From Marinobacterium_D sp050908845 (GTDB taxonomy: Bacteria > Pseudomonadota > Gammaproteobacteria > Pseudomonadales > Balneatricaceae): a DNA stretch of 64,000 nucleotides. The position numbers and the translations under genes are program-made. Positions 8,461 to 17,882 of this stretch are shown piece after piece (position 1 is the stretch's first letter; every line of letters starts with the position of its first letter). The stretch lies in contig NZ_CP194171.1 of NCBI RefSeq assembly GCF_050908845.1, positions 4,340,001-4,404,000 of the forward strand, read 5' to 3'. The notes below the pieces were generated by a model that was not told the DNA's origin, did not search any database, and saw nothing but the letters and a program-made list of their open reading frames with translations.

Positions 8461-10223
8461 CAGGCAGCTCCCTGCTGCTGGGCACGACGGTTGCGCTCGA
8501 CGATGCCGATGAAGGTCTCCTCCATGCTCAGCTTGCCGCCCTTCTCATCGACCAATTCGCGCACCTCCTGGGGCGTACCGATGGCAAGCCGCTTGCCGGC
8601 GTCCTGAATCAGGATACGGTCGCAGTACTCCGCCTCCTCCATGAAGTGGGTGGTGATGACGATGGTGGTACCGCCCTTGGCCAGTGCGGTAATACGGCGC
8701 CAGAACGCCCGCCGTGCCAGCGGATCGGCGCCACTGGTGGGCTCGTCGAGAAACAGGATCTCCGGCTCGTGGATCAGCCCCGCCGCCATGGCGAGGCGCT
8801 GCTTGAAACCGCCCGGCAACCGCCCGCTGGGGGTTTTCTCCTGGCCGCGCAGATCGAACTGATCGAGCATCGCATCGATGCGCTGTTTCAGCCCGCGTCC
8901 GCGCAGACCGTAGGCGCCACCGAAGAAACGCAGGTTTTCCAGCACCGTTAGATTGGCGTAGAGCGAGAATTTTTGCGACACATACCCCACCCGCTTGCGC
9001 GCCGAAGCCCGCGCCGTGCGCAGGTTAACGCCAGCCACCTGCAGAAAGCCGCTGGACGAGGGCAAAAGCCCGCAGAGCATTCTGAACGTGGTGGTTTTAC
9101 CGGCGCCGTTGGGGCCGAGCAGGCCGAATATCTCGCCCCGCCGCACATCGAAACTGGTACTGGCCACGGCGGTAAAATCACCAAACTTGCGCACAAGATC
9201 GCGCACTTCGATGACAACCTCAGCATTTCGGGTTTCACCACCGGCCTCAAACGCCTCGGGATTCGCCTCCACCGCACCCAGGCGCCGGCGTAGCAGCACC
9301 ATAAAGCCATCTTCCAAGTCCGGCTCCAGCTTCTGATAAGGCGCCCCCGCCAGCAGTTTGTCCAGCGCAGCGCTATCGCTGTCCTGCTGGGTGACAAAGC
9401 GCACGCCACCGCCCTGGGGCACGGCATCGATAATCAGCTCACTGGCATCGAGCAGCCGCGCCTGCAGCTCACGGGGCGGCTGGTCCTGGGGTGGCGTGGC
9501 AAGAAAGGCGCTATCTCCGGCCTCGCGGCGCAGCTGCTGCGGCGTTCCCTGCGCCAGCATCTCGCCGCCATGCAGTACATAGACGCGGTCGCAGCGGCTG
9601 GCCTCATCCAGATAGGAGGTGCTGACGATCACACTGAGCTGTTCCTCGTCGATCAGCTGCTGGATGATCTCCCAGAGCTCGCGCCGCGACAGCGGATCGA
9701 CACCGACGGTGGGCTCATCGAGCAGCAGCAGCTCCGGCGAGCGCACCAGGGTGCAGGCCAGCCCCAGCTTCTGCTTCATGCCGCCGGAGAGCTTGCCGGC
9801 GAGACGGTCGGTGAAGCGGGTCAGATCGGTCATATGCAGCAGACGCTGGTAGCGTTCGTGCCGCGCCTCCTGCGGAAGTCCATGCAGGTCGGCATACAGA
9901 TCCAGGTTTTCCTGTACGCTCAGGTCCTCGTAAAGACCGAAGCGTTGCGGCATGTAGCTGATCCGGTCCTGCACCGGCTGGGGCGTTGCCGCCACATCGA
10001 AGCCCAGCACCTGAAGCGAGCCGCTGCCGGGTTTCATCAGTCCGGCGATCAGGCGCAGCAGCGTGGTCTTACCGGCGCCATCGGGGCCGACCAGCGCGGT
10101 CAGTGAACCGGCGGGGATCTCCAGCTCAATCGACTTGAGCGCCTCCACCCGGGTGCGCGTCTTCTTGTCTTCGAAGGTTTTACACAGCGCGGTGGCGCTG
10201 ACACAGGGCGCCACCCGATTCAT
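8460..10223 (-). CDS. Tandem ABC ATPase, YbhF-like
   Basis: A 587-residue protein containing two complete ABC ATPase domains. The first has Walker A GPDGAGKTT (about residue 48), signature LSGGM and Walker B LLLLDEPTVGVDP. The second has GPNGAGKTT (about residue 373), a variant signature LPGGF and LFLDEPTSGADP. This fused arrangement is typical of YbhF-type exporters with two ABC-2 permeases. It overlaps the HlyD gene by 4 bases at its start and the permease gene at its stop. The Ser-to-Pro change in the second signature is a moderate departure and may make the two sites unequal. Confidence 0.92.
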   Translation of the reverse strand: MNRVAPCVSATALCKTFEDKKTRTRVEALKSIELEIPAGSLTALVGPDGAGKTTLLRLIAGLMKPGSGSLQVLGFDVAATPQPVQDRISYMPQRFGLYEDLSVQENLDLYADLHGLPQEARHERYQRLLHMTDLTRFTDRLAGKLSGGMKQKLGLACTLVRSPELLLLDEPTVGVDPLSRRELWEIIQQLIDEEQLSVIVSTSYLDEASRCDRVYVLHGGEMLAQGTPQQLRREAGDSAFLATPPQDQPPRELQARLLDASELIIDAVPQGGGVRFVTQQDSDSAALDKLLAGAPYQKLEPDLEDGFMVLLRRRLGAVEANPEAFEAGGETRNAEVVIEVRDLVRKFGDFTAVASTSFDVRRGEIFGLLGPNGAGKTTTFRMLCGLLPSSSGFLQVAGVNLRTARASARKRVGYVSQKFSLYANLTVLENLRFFGGAYGLRGRGLKQRIDAMLDQFDLRGQEKTPSGRLPGGFKQRLAMAAGLIHEPEILFLDEPTSGADPLARRAFWRRITALAKGGTTIVITTHFMEEAEYCDRILIQDAGKRLAIGTPQEVRELVDEKGGKLSMEETFIGIVERNRRAQQQGAA

Positions 10224-11236
10224 TGGCTCTGCCCAGCAGGGGCGGAATGGCTTTCATCGATACGCACCGTGGCCGGCATCCCCATGCGCAGTCGGTTATC
10301 CGGATCCTCCACCAGCACCCGCACCTCGTAGACCAGCGCGGTGCGCAGGGACTCGGTCTGCACGTTTTTCGGCGTGAACTCCGCCACCGAGGAGATATAG
10401 CCCAGCGTTCCCGACACCGGCTGATCCGGGAAACTGTCGGTGTAGACTGCGGCACTCATGCCGGGTTTAAGGCGGCCCATATCCGGCTCGCTGACATAAA
10501 CCCGTACCCATTTCGGGTCGTTCAACGCCAGCGTAAATACCGGCCACTGTGGCGAGGCAATATCGCCGGGCTCCAGCAGGCGCGCCCGCACCCGGGCATC
10601 GGTGGGAGCCAGCAGCTGTGACTGGTCGCGTTGATGATTCAACAGTGCCAGGTCGGCCTGCAGGGTTTCCAGCTGCGCCTCGGCGGCGGCGATATCCTCG
10701 TCCCGCGGGCCGATTTTTGCCAGTTTCAGCGCCTCGGAACGGATCGCCAGCTGTGCCCTGGCGGCGCGGACATGGGTGGTGGCGGTATCGATATCCTGGG
10801 CGCTGACACCGCGCCCGTCGGTACGCCGTTTCACATCCTCCAGCCGGTTCAGCTGACTTTGCGCCAGCTCCAGCTCCGCCTCGGCGGCACTGAGCTGAGC
10901 CGCGGCCTGGGCGACCTCTTCCGGACGGCTACCGTTACGCAGCTTTGCCACCTGTTGCTGCTGCGCCGCTATGGCGGCTTGCGTACGCTTAACCTGAAGG
11001 TTCAGTGTGCGGGTATCCAGGGTCGCCAGCAGCTGGCCGGTTTTGACCTGATCCCCCTCTTCGGCCAGGACCTGGTCGATACGCTCGCTCCGGGTAAAGG
11101 CCAGAGAGACCTGGCGGATATCCACATTGCCATAAAGCTCCAGCTCACCGGCATCGCGCTCCGCCTGGCTGTAATGCCAGCCGAAATAGGCCGCTGCCGC
11201 TAGCAGAATCAGAACCGGGAGCAGGATTTTTCGCAT
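10220..11236 (-). CDS. HlyD/membrane fusion protein, YbhG-like
   Basis: A 338-residue periplasmic adaptor. It starts with a single membrane anchor (ILLPVLILLAAAAYFGWHY) and continues with a lipoyl/barrel region (GNVDIRQVSLAF, then EEGDQVKTGQLLATLD), a long alpha-helical hairpin rich in Ala, Gln and Glu (residues ~75-210), and a closing beta-barrel (APTDARVRARLLEPGD). This is the fold that joins inner-membrane exporters to an outer-membrane duct. It is the first gene of the efflux operon, divergent from the TetR gene at 11352. An AT-rich palindrome lies in the gap. Confidence 0.9.
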   Translation of the reverse strand: MRKILLPVLILLAAAAYFGWHYSQAERDAGELELYGNVDIRQVSLAFTRSERIDQVLAEEGDQVKTGQLLATLDTRTLNLQVKRTQAAIAAQQQQVAKLRNGSRPEEVAQAAAQLSAAEAELELAQSQLNRLEDVKRRTDGRGVSAQDIDTATTHVRAARAQLAIRSEALKLAKIGPRDEDIAAAEAQLETLQADLALLNHQRDQSQLLAPTDARVRARLLEPGDIASPQWPVFTLALNDPKWVRVYVSEPDMGRLKPGMSAAVYTDSFPDQPVSGTLGYISSVAEFTPKNVQTESLRTALVYEVRVLVEDPDNRLRMGMPATVRIDESHSAPAGQSQ

Positions 11237-11292
11237 CGGGGTACTCCGTGTTACCGCCTGTTTATCTGATCAGAATAACGCCAGAAAGCAAT

Positions 11293-11308
11293 AATTCAAA
11301 TTTGAATT
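11293..11308. promoter_or_regulatory. Candidate TetR (CecR-like) operator
   Basis: A perfect 16-base palindrome, AATTCAAATTTGAATT, lies midway between the divergent HlyD and TetR start codons. It is the natural binding site for the TetR-family regulator coded next to it, repressing both directions. This is inferred from position and symmetry. Confidence 0.6.
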
Positions 11309-11351
11309 TAAACTATTTGCCGGCCCTGAAACTATCCGCTAGCATCGCCCT

Positions 11352-12014
11352 ATGCTGAAGCCAACCCGCAAGCCCGACTCCCAGACCCGGCGCAGCCGTA
11401 CCGACGGTGAAGCCACCCGCAGCCGCATCATCGACGCGGCGGGACAGGTGTTTGCCGAACGCGGCTATCACGACACCACCAGCAAAGAGATCTGCAAACG
11501 CGCCGGCGTAAACCTGGCTGCCGTGAACTACCACTTCGGCAGTCGCGACGGGCTCTACCTGGCGGTGGTCGGCGAGGTAATGAGCCATCTGCTGGAGCTG
11601 GAATATCTGCAGCAGATTGCCGCCAGCGACAAGAGCGCCGCAGACAAGCTCGGAGAAATGATCGACGGACTTGTCCACAGCCTGATCGAGGATCGCAGCT
11701 GGCACACCCGGGTCTGGGCCCGGGAGATCCTGACCCCCTCCCCTGTACTGGCCGCGATCACCGCCACAGAAGCGATGCCACGTATCGAGATCGTGTTACC
11801 TCTGCTGAGCGACTTAACCGGCATCCCCAGCGATGATCCCAGGCGCTTCTACGGTTTGCTCGGGCTGATGTCACCCTGCCTGATGCTGCTGATTATCGAT
11901 CCGGACCAACCCACGCCGATCCAGTCGATCTATAGCCGCCCCGCCGACGAGATCGCTGATCACATCAAACGCTTTATCTTCAGCGGGCTGCGCTCGTTTG
12001 CCGAAACCAGCTGA
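11352..12014 (+). CDS. TetR-family regulator, CecR-like
   Basis: A 220-residue TetR/AcrR-type repressor. The N-terminal HTH is clear (RSRIIDAAGQVFAERGYHDTTSKEICKRAGVNLAAVNYHFGSRDGLY). The remaining ~150 residues form the helical ligand-binding and dimer domain. Its position, divergent from a YbhGFSR-type operon, matches CecR (YbiH) of E. coli, which controls sensitivity to cefoperazone and chloramphenicol. It should repress the efflux operon and itself through the palindrome at 11293-11308. The inducer is unknown. Confidence 0.85.
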   Translation: MLKPTRKPDSQTRRSRTDGEATRSRIIDAAGQVFAERGYHDTTSKEICKRAGVNLAAVNYHFGSRDGLYLAVVGEVMSHLLELEYLQQIAASDKSAADKLGEMIDGLVHSLIEDRSWHTRVWAREILTPSPVLAAITATEAMPRIEIVLPLLSDLTGIPSDDPRRFYGLLGLMSPCLMLLIIDPDQPTPIQSIYSRPADEIADHIKRFIFSGLRSFAETS

Positions 12015-12073
12015 GCCGGCCAGGCAGCGGGACAAAGAGGGAGATCTAACCGAGGCCTGATCTCCGGCAGCAC

Positions 12074-13075
12074 TCAGGGACGCCAGCTATCCAGGGTTTC
12101 AAGATAGTTGGCACGTTCAAAGCCGGATGGATCGGCAGCGTTGCGATAGGACACACTGCCCTTCAACTGCAGCAGCGAGTCATATTCATTGACGTCCATC
12201 CACTCCAGCATCTGTGTTTCCATCTGCCGGATCACCCCCGGCCCCTGCTGCATCAGCACACTGGCCATCTGAGTGATATCGGCACCGCACATCTGCGCCT
12301 TGATCACATCGGAGGCAGAGTGAACGCCGCCGGTAACGGCGATATCGATCGCCACCTGGGCGCGTACGATAGCGATCCAGCGCAGCCGCTCGCGCAGTTC
12401 ATCGGCGTGGGACAGCTCCAGCATCGGGTGCAGGGTGCGGGTTTCCAGCGTCAGTTCCGGCTGCAGAAAGCGATTGAACATCACCACCGCATTGACACCG
12501 ATCTGCTTAAGCTGGGCAACAAAATGCACAGGGCTGGTGAACTGGGAGGAGATCTTCACCGCCAGTGGCAGCTCAGGTACCGATGCGCGCACCGAATGCA
12601 CGATATCCAGGTAGCGCCGCTCCACATCCATGGAGGACTCCTCTACGTCCGCAGCGATGTAATAGATATTCAGTTCCAGGCCATCGGCGCCGGCGGCCGC
12701 CAGCTGGCGCGCATGCTCCGCCCAGCCCCGGCGGGTGACACCGTTGAGGCTGGCGATCACCGGGATCTCCAGCGACGCTTTCATCCGCTGCAGGTTATCC
12801 AGATAACGTTCCTCGGCGGTACGAAAGGTGTCCGGCACCGGCAGGTAGCCATCGGATTCCGAGTGGCCCAGCTCCTGCTCGTAGAGAAACTGGTGCAGCA
12901 TGGCATGGTCCTGCTGGCACTCCTCTTCAAACAGGCTGTGCATAACGATCGCGGCAGCGCCGGCTTCCTCCAGCTCACGGGCGCCACTGAAGGTGGCGGT
13001 CAGCGGCGAGGCCGAAGGCACCAGGGGGCTTTTCAGCGCCAGCCCCAGATAACGTGCTTCGAGTCTATTGCTCAT
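12074..13075 (-). CDS. Dihydroorotate dehydrogenase-like flavoprotein paired with PFOR
   Basis: A 333-residue TIM-barrel FMN protein related to class 1 dihydroorotate dehydrogenases (LALKSPLVPSASPLT at the N-terminus; AVKISSQFT near residue 180; AVTGGVHSASDVIKAQMCGAD near residue 265). It begins 2 bases after the pyruvate:ferredoxin oxidoreductase stop, so the two are one transcription unit. This pairing recurs in many proteobacteria, where the DHOD-like protein is annotated without a proven reaction. It is not the pyrimidine pathway enzyme pyrD by context. Electron transfer linked to the PFOR is an inference. Confidence 0.85.
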   Translation of the reverse strand: MSNRLEARYLGLALKSPLVPSASPLTATFSGARELEEAGAAAIVMHSLFEEECQQDHAMLHQFLYEQELGHSESDGYLPVPDTFRTAEERYLDNLQRMKASLEIPVIASLNGVTRRGWAEHARQLAAAGADGLELNIYYIAADVEESSMDVERRYLDIVHSVRASVPELPLAVKISSQFTSPVHFVAQLKQIGVNAVVMFNRFLQPELTLETRTLHPMLELSHADELRERLRWIAIVRAQVAIDIAVTGGVHSASDVIKAQMCGADITQMASVLMQQGPGVIRQMETQMLEWMDVNEYDSLLQLKGSVSYRNAADPSGFERANYLETLDSWRP

Positions 13076-13077
13076 TA

Positions 13078-16000
13078 TTATTGCTCCTCCCCCGCCGGGC
13101 TCTGTTCATTATTTTCAGGCGGGGATTCCACCTCCTCCCAGCTGAGCTCGGCCAGCTGGGCATAGCGGTGATAACGTTCGGTCACTTCATGCTGGGCCGC
13201 CTCCAGAAATGCCTTAGCGGCCTCGGGATGGGTACGGCTCAACATGCTGAAGCGCGCTTCGGCACGCGCAAAGTGGCTGTAGGGGATCGACGGCGGCTTG
13301 GAATCCATCCGTAGCGGATTCTTGCCCTCGGTGGCCCGGCGCGGATCGTAACGGAACAGTGGCCAGTGGCCGGACTCGACCGCCAGGCGCTGGTGTTGGT
13401 GATTGTCTGCCAGGTCGTAGCCGTGAGCGATACAGGGCGAATAGGCGATGATCAGCGAGGGGCCGTCATAGCTTTCCGCCTCCAGGAAGGTACGCAGGGT
13501 CTGCACATCCTTGCCGGCGTAGGCCACATGTGCCACGTAGACATGTTCATAATCCATGGCGATGCGCGCCAGATCCTTTTTCGGCCCCGGTTTGCCGCCG
13601 GCGGAGAACTTGGCCACCGCCGCCCGCGGTGTTGCCTTGGAGGTCTGGCCACCGGTGTTGGAGTAGACCTCGGTATCGAGCACCAGAATATTGACGTTGC
13701 GGCCCGAGGCCAGCACATGATCGAGCCCGCCATAGCCGATATCGTAGGCCCAGCCATCGCCGCCGACGATCCAGACGCTGTGGCGCGCCAGCTTGTCGGC
13801 CACCGCTTCCAGCGAACGTGCCACCGGATCATCGATCGGCGTCAGCTGTTCCTTCAGCCTGTCGATCCGTTGGCGCTGGTCGGCAAGCCCCGTCTCATTG
13901 CTTTCATCCGCGTTCATCAGTTCACTGATAAAGGTGCCATCCAGCTTGCCTGCAAGGCTTTCCAGCAGTGCCCGGGCATAGGCCTGCTGGGCATCCAGGG
14001 CGGCACGCATACCCAGGCCAAACTCGGCGTTATCCTCAAACAGGGAGTTGTTCCAGGCGGGCCCGCGGCCTTCGGCGTTATAGCTCCAGGGCGTGGTGGG
14101 CAGGTTACCGCCGTAGATCGATGAACAGCCGGTGGCGTTGGCCACCAGCATATGGTCGCCGTAGAGCTGGCTCAGCAGCCGCACATAGGGAGTCTCACCG
14201 CAGCCGGAACAGGCGCCACTGAACTCAAACAGCGGCTGGTATAGCATGGCCCCCTTGAGCGTGGTCTCTTTTACCTGGGTGCGGTCAAACTCCGGCAGCT
14301 GTTTAAAGAAGGCCCAATTGGCCTTTTCCTCGTCGACCCTTTGCTCCTTGGGCACCATATTGATCGCCTTGCGGCTGGCGTTGCTCTTGTCGGCTATCGG
14401 GCAGATTTCCACGCAGAGCGTGCAGCCGGTGCAGTCCTCCGGCGAGAGCTGGTAGCTGATCATTGTATCCGGCGGAAAATCCTTGGCCCCCTTGATCGGC
14501 ACCGCCTGGAAACTCTCCGGCGCCCCTTCCAACAACCTGGCATCAAACGCCTTGGAACGGATAACGCTGTGCGGACAGACCAGCACACACTTGCCGCAGT
14601 GGGTGCACAGATCCGGTTCCCAGTGGGGAATATTCAGCGCCAGATCGCGCTTTTCATACTGCGCCGTGCCGGAGGGCCAGCCACCATCCAGCGGCAGTTT
14701 CGATACCGGCAGGCCATCCCCCCGCCCGGCGATCAGTTCGCTGGTGACCTGGTGCAGGAAAGGATCCTCACCGGGTATCTCCAGCACCCGCATCGGTATC
14801 TGCCCGGCATTGCTGTCCGGTACGCTGAACTCCGCCAGATGCGAAAGCGCATTATCGATGGCGCTGATATTCATATCGGCGATGCTGCGGCTGCGTCGGC
14901 CATAGCTTTTCTCCACCGCTGCCTTGATGCGTTTGATCGCCTCCTCTTTCGTTAACACCCCTGCCAAGGCGAAAAAGCAGGTCTGCATAATGGTGTTGAT
15001 GCGCTTACCGAGGCCCGCCTCCTGTGCCACCGAGTAGGCATCGATCAGATAGACCTTGAGCCGCTTCTGCTGCATCGCCCGCTGCACCGGCCCCGGCAGC
15101 GATTGCCAGAAGCTATCGCCGCTCAGCGGTGTGTTGATCAGAACCCTGGCGCCTTCGCGGGCCAGATCAAGCATTGGGTAGCGATCGAGAAACTGCGGCT
15201 GATGGCAGGCGACAAAATCCGCCTGCCCCGGCTGGATCTCGTAGGCGGCACGAATAGGTTTCGGGCCAAAACGCAGATGCGACACCGTCACCGCGCCTGA
15301 CTTTTTCGAGTCATAGACAAAATGCCCCTGGGCGTAGCGCCCTGCCTCGGCTCCGATAATCTTGATACTGTTCTTGTTGGCACTGACGGTGCCGTCGGCA
15401 CCCAGGCCGTAGAACACCGCCTGGGTCCAGTTCTCCGCCGCACCGGTGCGATAATCCGGATCCCAGGCCAGGCTCAGCTGGCTGACATCATCGTCGATAC
15501 CGACGCTGAACTGGGGACCGAGCTGTCCGCTGCTCAGGCCATCGAATACCGCCTTGACCATGGCCGGGGTGAACTCCTTGGAGCCGAGCCCGAAGCGACC
15601 GCCGGCGATTCGCGGCAGGCCATTTTCAAGCTGGCCGGCGTTATATGCCTGGAACAGGGCGGTGGCCACATCCTTGTACAGCGGTTCACCGTCGGAACCC
15701 GGCTCCTTGGTGCGATCGAGCACGGCGATGGAAGCTACGGTTTTTGGCAGGGCCGCCACCAGCCGCTTACTGTCGAAGGGACGGAACAGGCGCACTTTCA
15801 ATACGCCAACCTTTTCCCCCTTACCGTTCAGATCCGCCACCGTCTCGGCGGCGGTTTCAGCGCCGGAGCCCATCAGCACCACCACCCGCTCCGCCTCCGG
15901 GTCACCCTCATATTCGAACGTCCGATACTGGCGCCCGGTTACTGCAGCAAAGCGATCCATGGCGGACTGCACGATATCGGGGAAGGCGGCATAAAAGGGG

Positions 16001-16698
16001 TTGATCGCCTCGCGGGACTGGAAGAACACGTCCGGGTTCTGCGAGGTACCGCGAACGCCGGGTCGGTTGGGCGACATGCCGCGGTCCCGGCAAGCCTGTA
16101 CAAGATGCGGTGGCACCAGTTCGCGCAACTGTTCGCTGCTGATCAACTCGACCTTGCTGACCTCATGACTGGTGCGGAAGCCATCGAAGAAATGCAGCAC
16201 CGGCACCCGCCCTTCCAACGTGGCCATCTCGGCGATACAGGCGAAATCCATCGCTTCCTGGGCGGTGTTGGCGGAAAGAAGGGCAAAACCGGTACTGCGG
16301 GTGGCCATCACGTCGGAGTGATCGCAGAAGATCGACAGCGCATGGGTCGCCACCGAACGCGCCGCCACATGGAACACCGTGGGCGTCAGCTCACCGGCGA
16401 TCTTGAACATGTTGGGGATTTTCAGCAGCAGTCCCTGGGAGGCCGTAAAGGTGCAGGTTTTGGCGCCCGCCTGCAGGGAGCCGTGAACGGCACCAGCGGC
16501 ACCGGCCTCACTCTGCAGTTCAATCACATCGGGGACGGCGCCCCAGAGATTGGTCTTTCCCGATGCACTCCAGGCATCACAGAGTTCCCCCATGGGTGAG
16601 GCGGGGGTGATAGGGTAAATCGCGATTACGTCGTTGAGCTGATGGGCGATGGTGGCGGCGGCCTCATTGCCATCCATCATCCGGTATTCGGGTGCCAT
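13078..16698 (-). CDS. nifJ: Pyruvate:ferredoxin (flavodoxin) oxidoreductase
   Basis: A single-chain 1206-residue PFOR that oxidises pyruvate plus CoA to acetyl-CoA and CO2 and reduces ferredoxin or flavodoxin. Domains are in the standard order: the pyrimidine-binding TPP domain (AIYPITPASPMGELCD near residue 28), the gamma domain, two 4Fe-4S motifs (CTHCGKCVLVCP near residue 695 and CTGCTLCVEICP near residue 753), and the C-terminal TPP domain with the third cluster ligands (CSGCGETPYVRL near residue 828) and the diphosphate-binding GGDGWAYDIGYGG segment near residue 980. All key parts are intact. The enzyme is oxygen sensitive and usual in anaerobes, so its presence beside a bo3 oxidase operon suggests use at low oxygen. 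The DHOD-like gene follows directly, and a CBS gene precedes it by 150 bases. Confidence 0.96.
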   Translation of the reverse strand: MAPEYRMMDGNEAAATIAHQLNDVIAIYPITPASPMGELCDAWSASGKTNLWGAVPDVIELQSEAGAAGAVHGSLQAGAKTCTFTASQGLLLKIPNMFKIAGELTPTVFHVAARSVATHALSIFCDHSDVMATRSTGFALLSANTAQEAMDFACIAEMATLEGRVPVLHFFDGFRTSHEVSKVELISSEQLRELVPPHLVQACRDRGMSPNRPGVRGTSQNPDVFFQSREAINPFYAAFPDIVQSAMDRFAAVTGRQYRTFEYEGDPEAERVVVLMGSGAETAAETVADLNGKGEKVGVLKVRLFRPFDSKRLVAALPKTVASIAVLDRTKEPGSDGEPLYKDVATALFQAYNAGQLENGLPRIAGGRFGLGSKEFTPAMVKAVFDGLSSGQLGPQFSVGIDDDVSQLSLAWDPDYRTGAAENWTQAVFYGLGADGTVSANKNSIKIIGAEAGRYAQGHFVYDSKKSGAVTVSHLRFGPKPIRAAYEIQPGQADFVACHQPQFLDRYPMLDLAREGARVLINTPLSGDSFWQSLPGPVQRAMQQKRLKVYLIDAYSVAQEAGLGKRINTIMQTCFFALAGVLTKEEAIKRIKAAVEKSYGRRSRSIADMNISAIDNALSHLAEFSVPDSNAGQIPMRVLEIPGEDPFLHQVTSELIAGRGDGLPVSKLPLDGGWPSGTAQYEKRDLALNIPHWEPDLCTHCGKCVLVCPHSVIRSKAFDARLLEGAPESFQAVPIKGAKDFPPDTMISYQLSPEDCTGCTLCVEICPIADKSNASRKAINMVPKEQRVDEEKANWAFFKQLPEFDRTQVKETTLKGAMLYQPLFEFSGACSGCGETPYVRLLSQLYGDHMLVANATGCSSIYGGNLPTTPWSYNAEGRGPAWNNSLFEDNAEFGLGMRAALDAQQAYARALLESLAGKLDGTFISELMNADESNETGLADQRQRIDRLKEQLTPIDDPVARSLEAVADKLARHSVWIVGGDGWAYDIGYGGLDHVLASGRNVNILVLDTEVYSNTGGQTSKATPRAAVAKFSAGGKPGPKKDLARIAMDYEHVYVAHVAYAGKDVQTLRTFLEAESYDGPSLIIAYSPCIAHGYDLADNHQHQRLAVESGHWPLFRYDPRRATEGKNPLRMDSKPPSIPYSHFARAEARFSMLSRTHPEAAKAFLEAAQHEVTERYHRYAQLAELSWEEVESPPENNEQSPAGEEQ

Positions 16699-16849
16699 GC
16701 CGACTTCTCCTTCTATCCTGCGACGGCCGTTACCGGGCTCTTGCCTGCCGGCCTCAACCTGAGTATCTCAGCTGAGCGCCGGCAAGGTACTGACGCAGAC
16801 CAACAATTGCAGGTCTACGTCAGATTCAGGATAGACAAGTCGTGTAGGA

Positions 16850-17434
16850 TCAGCCCACGTCGCGACCGGAAGAGATCACCTCGACCAGTTCACGGAAGCT
16901 GGTGGCACGGTGGTTGATCTCCACCGACACATGCAGACGACGGGCGATATCGCTGGCGGAGATGATACCGCGGATACGCTGATTCTCCGGATCGACCACC
17001 AGCATATGCTGCTGGCCTTCGTTCTTCAGTGTCTGCAGCAGGGCGCCGATGCTGGCGGTTTCGATCACATTGATCGGTACCCCTTTGAGTTTCGCCTTGG
17101 GGATCATCAGATCGCTGATCGCCAGATCGCTGCGCGACTGGCCAGAGCTGGTCGCCAGGCTCAGCACCTTGCGACTTTCCAGGTCGGCCACCGTAACGAT
17201 ACCGCGGAACTCACCGTTGGCGATCAGCACCGAGCGCACATGGGCACGACGCATGGCGGCAATCGCATCATCCACCCCGACATCGGGGTTCAGCACCAGC
17301 GGCTTGTGATAGAGAAAATCGGTAACGACCAGACGTGCCGGACTGTCCAGATCAAAGCGTTCAACATCTTCAGATTCAACAACAGACTGGTAATCGCTCA
17401 GGCTGACAGTTTTCAGTTCAGAATAACGGTCCAT
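16850..17434 (-). CDS. Tandem CBS-domain protein
   Basis: About 194 residues from the ATG at 17434, chosen because a strong GGAGGAG site lies just upstream; the frame is open a further 14 codons. Two CBS motifs are visible: residues ~40-95 (FLYHKPLVLNPDVGVDDAI ... FRGIVTVADLESR) and residues ~105-165 (ISDLMIPKAKL ... IRGIISASDIARRL). CBS pairs bind adenine nucleotides and sense energy state. A short tail ends the protein, with no attached enzyme domain. It lies upstream of nifJ in the same direction and probably shares its transcript, which suggests a regulatory role. Confidence 0.8.
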   Translation of the reverse strand: MDRYSELKTVSLSDYQSVVESEDVERFDLDSPARLVVTDFLYHKPLVLNPDVGVDDAIAAMRRAHVRSVLIANGEFRGIVTVADLESRKVLSLATSSGQSRSDLAISDLMIPKAKLKGVPINVIETASIGALLQTLKNEGQQHMLVVDPENQRIRGIISASDIARRLHVSVEINHRATSFRELVEVISSGRDVG

Positions 17435-17502
17435 GAGATACTCCTCCCTGCGCGTGGGCGCAGTAGTAAAAAACACAACAGATTTACAAGCTCAGGCTGA
17501 AA

Positions 17503-17820
17503 TCAGAAAACTACAGGAGGTGCACGCGAGCGCGGCAGAAGACTAAATTCCGAGGGGGGATATGCCCGGCCGACCGGCGTTTCCAGCAACTGACCGTTTG
17601 ATACCGCAGGGAGCGGCGAGGCAGGCATTGCCGGGTTGTGATCGCTATCACCCAGCTGTCCAAGTGCAGGGTCGGTGATGCAGCTATCGACGATGATGGC
17701 GGGGGATGCAACGCCACGATCTTCATTAACCCCGGCCTCTGCCGACAACGCGACAAGCATCACCACCAATGCGAAGAGCAGCGGTGTGATGAGGGGTAAA
17801 AGACGACTCTGGGATTGCAT
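17503..17820 (-). CDS. Small exported protein of unknown function
   Basis: About 105 residues from the ATG at 17820 (a GTG three codons upstream is also open). The N-terminus is a clear signal peptide (LLPLITPLLFALVVMLVALSAEAG, cleavage likely after AEA). The mature ~75 residues are rich in Pro, Ser and Asp, contain a single Cys and end in RSRAPPVVF. That tail is reminiscent of small DUF2946-like periplasmic proteins, but I cannot assign it. It is the first gene of the minus-strand run leading to CBS, nifJ and the DHOD-like gene, and an FNR/ANR-type box lies about 70 bases upstream of its start. Confidence 0.5.
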   Translation of the reverse strand: MQSQSRLLPLITPLLFALVVMLVALSAEAGVNEDRGVASPAIIVDSCITDPALGQLGDSDHNPAMPASPLPAVSNGQLLETPVGRAYPPSEFSLLPRSRAPPVVF

Positions 17821-17882
17821 ACGAAACACCTGCGAACCACGGCCAGAGGGATTTGGCCTGCATGATTCAGATTAGACCTTTA

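Noticed and set aside
7324..8607. A 427-codon plus-strand frame opposite the ABC-2 permease
   Set aside because: Sequence is rich in Gln, Arg and His without hydrophobic core, as expected of an antisense shadow.
15322..16599. A 425-codon plus-strand open frame opposite nifJ
   Set aside because: Antisense to an intact PFOR; its composition follows from the high GC of the coding strand.
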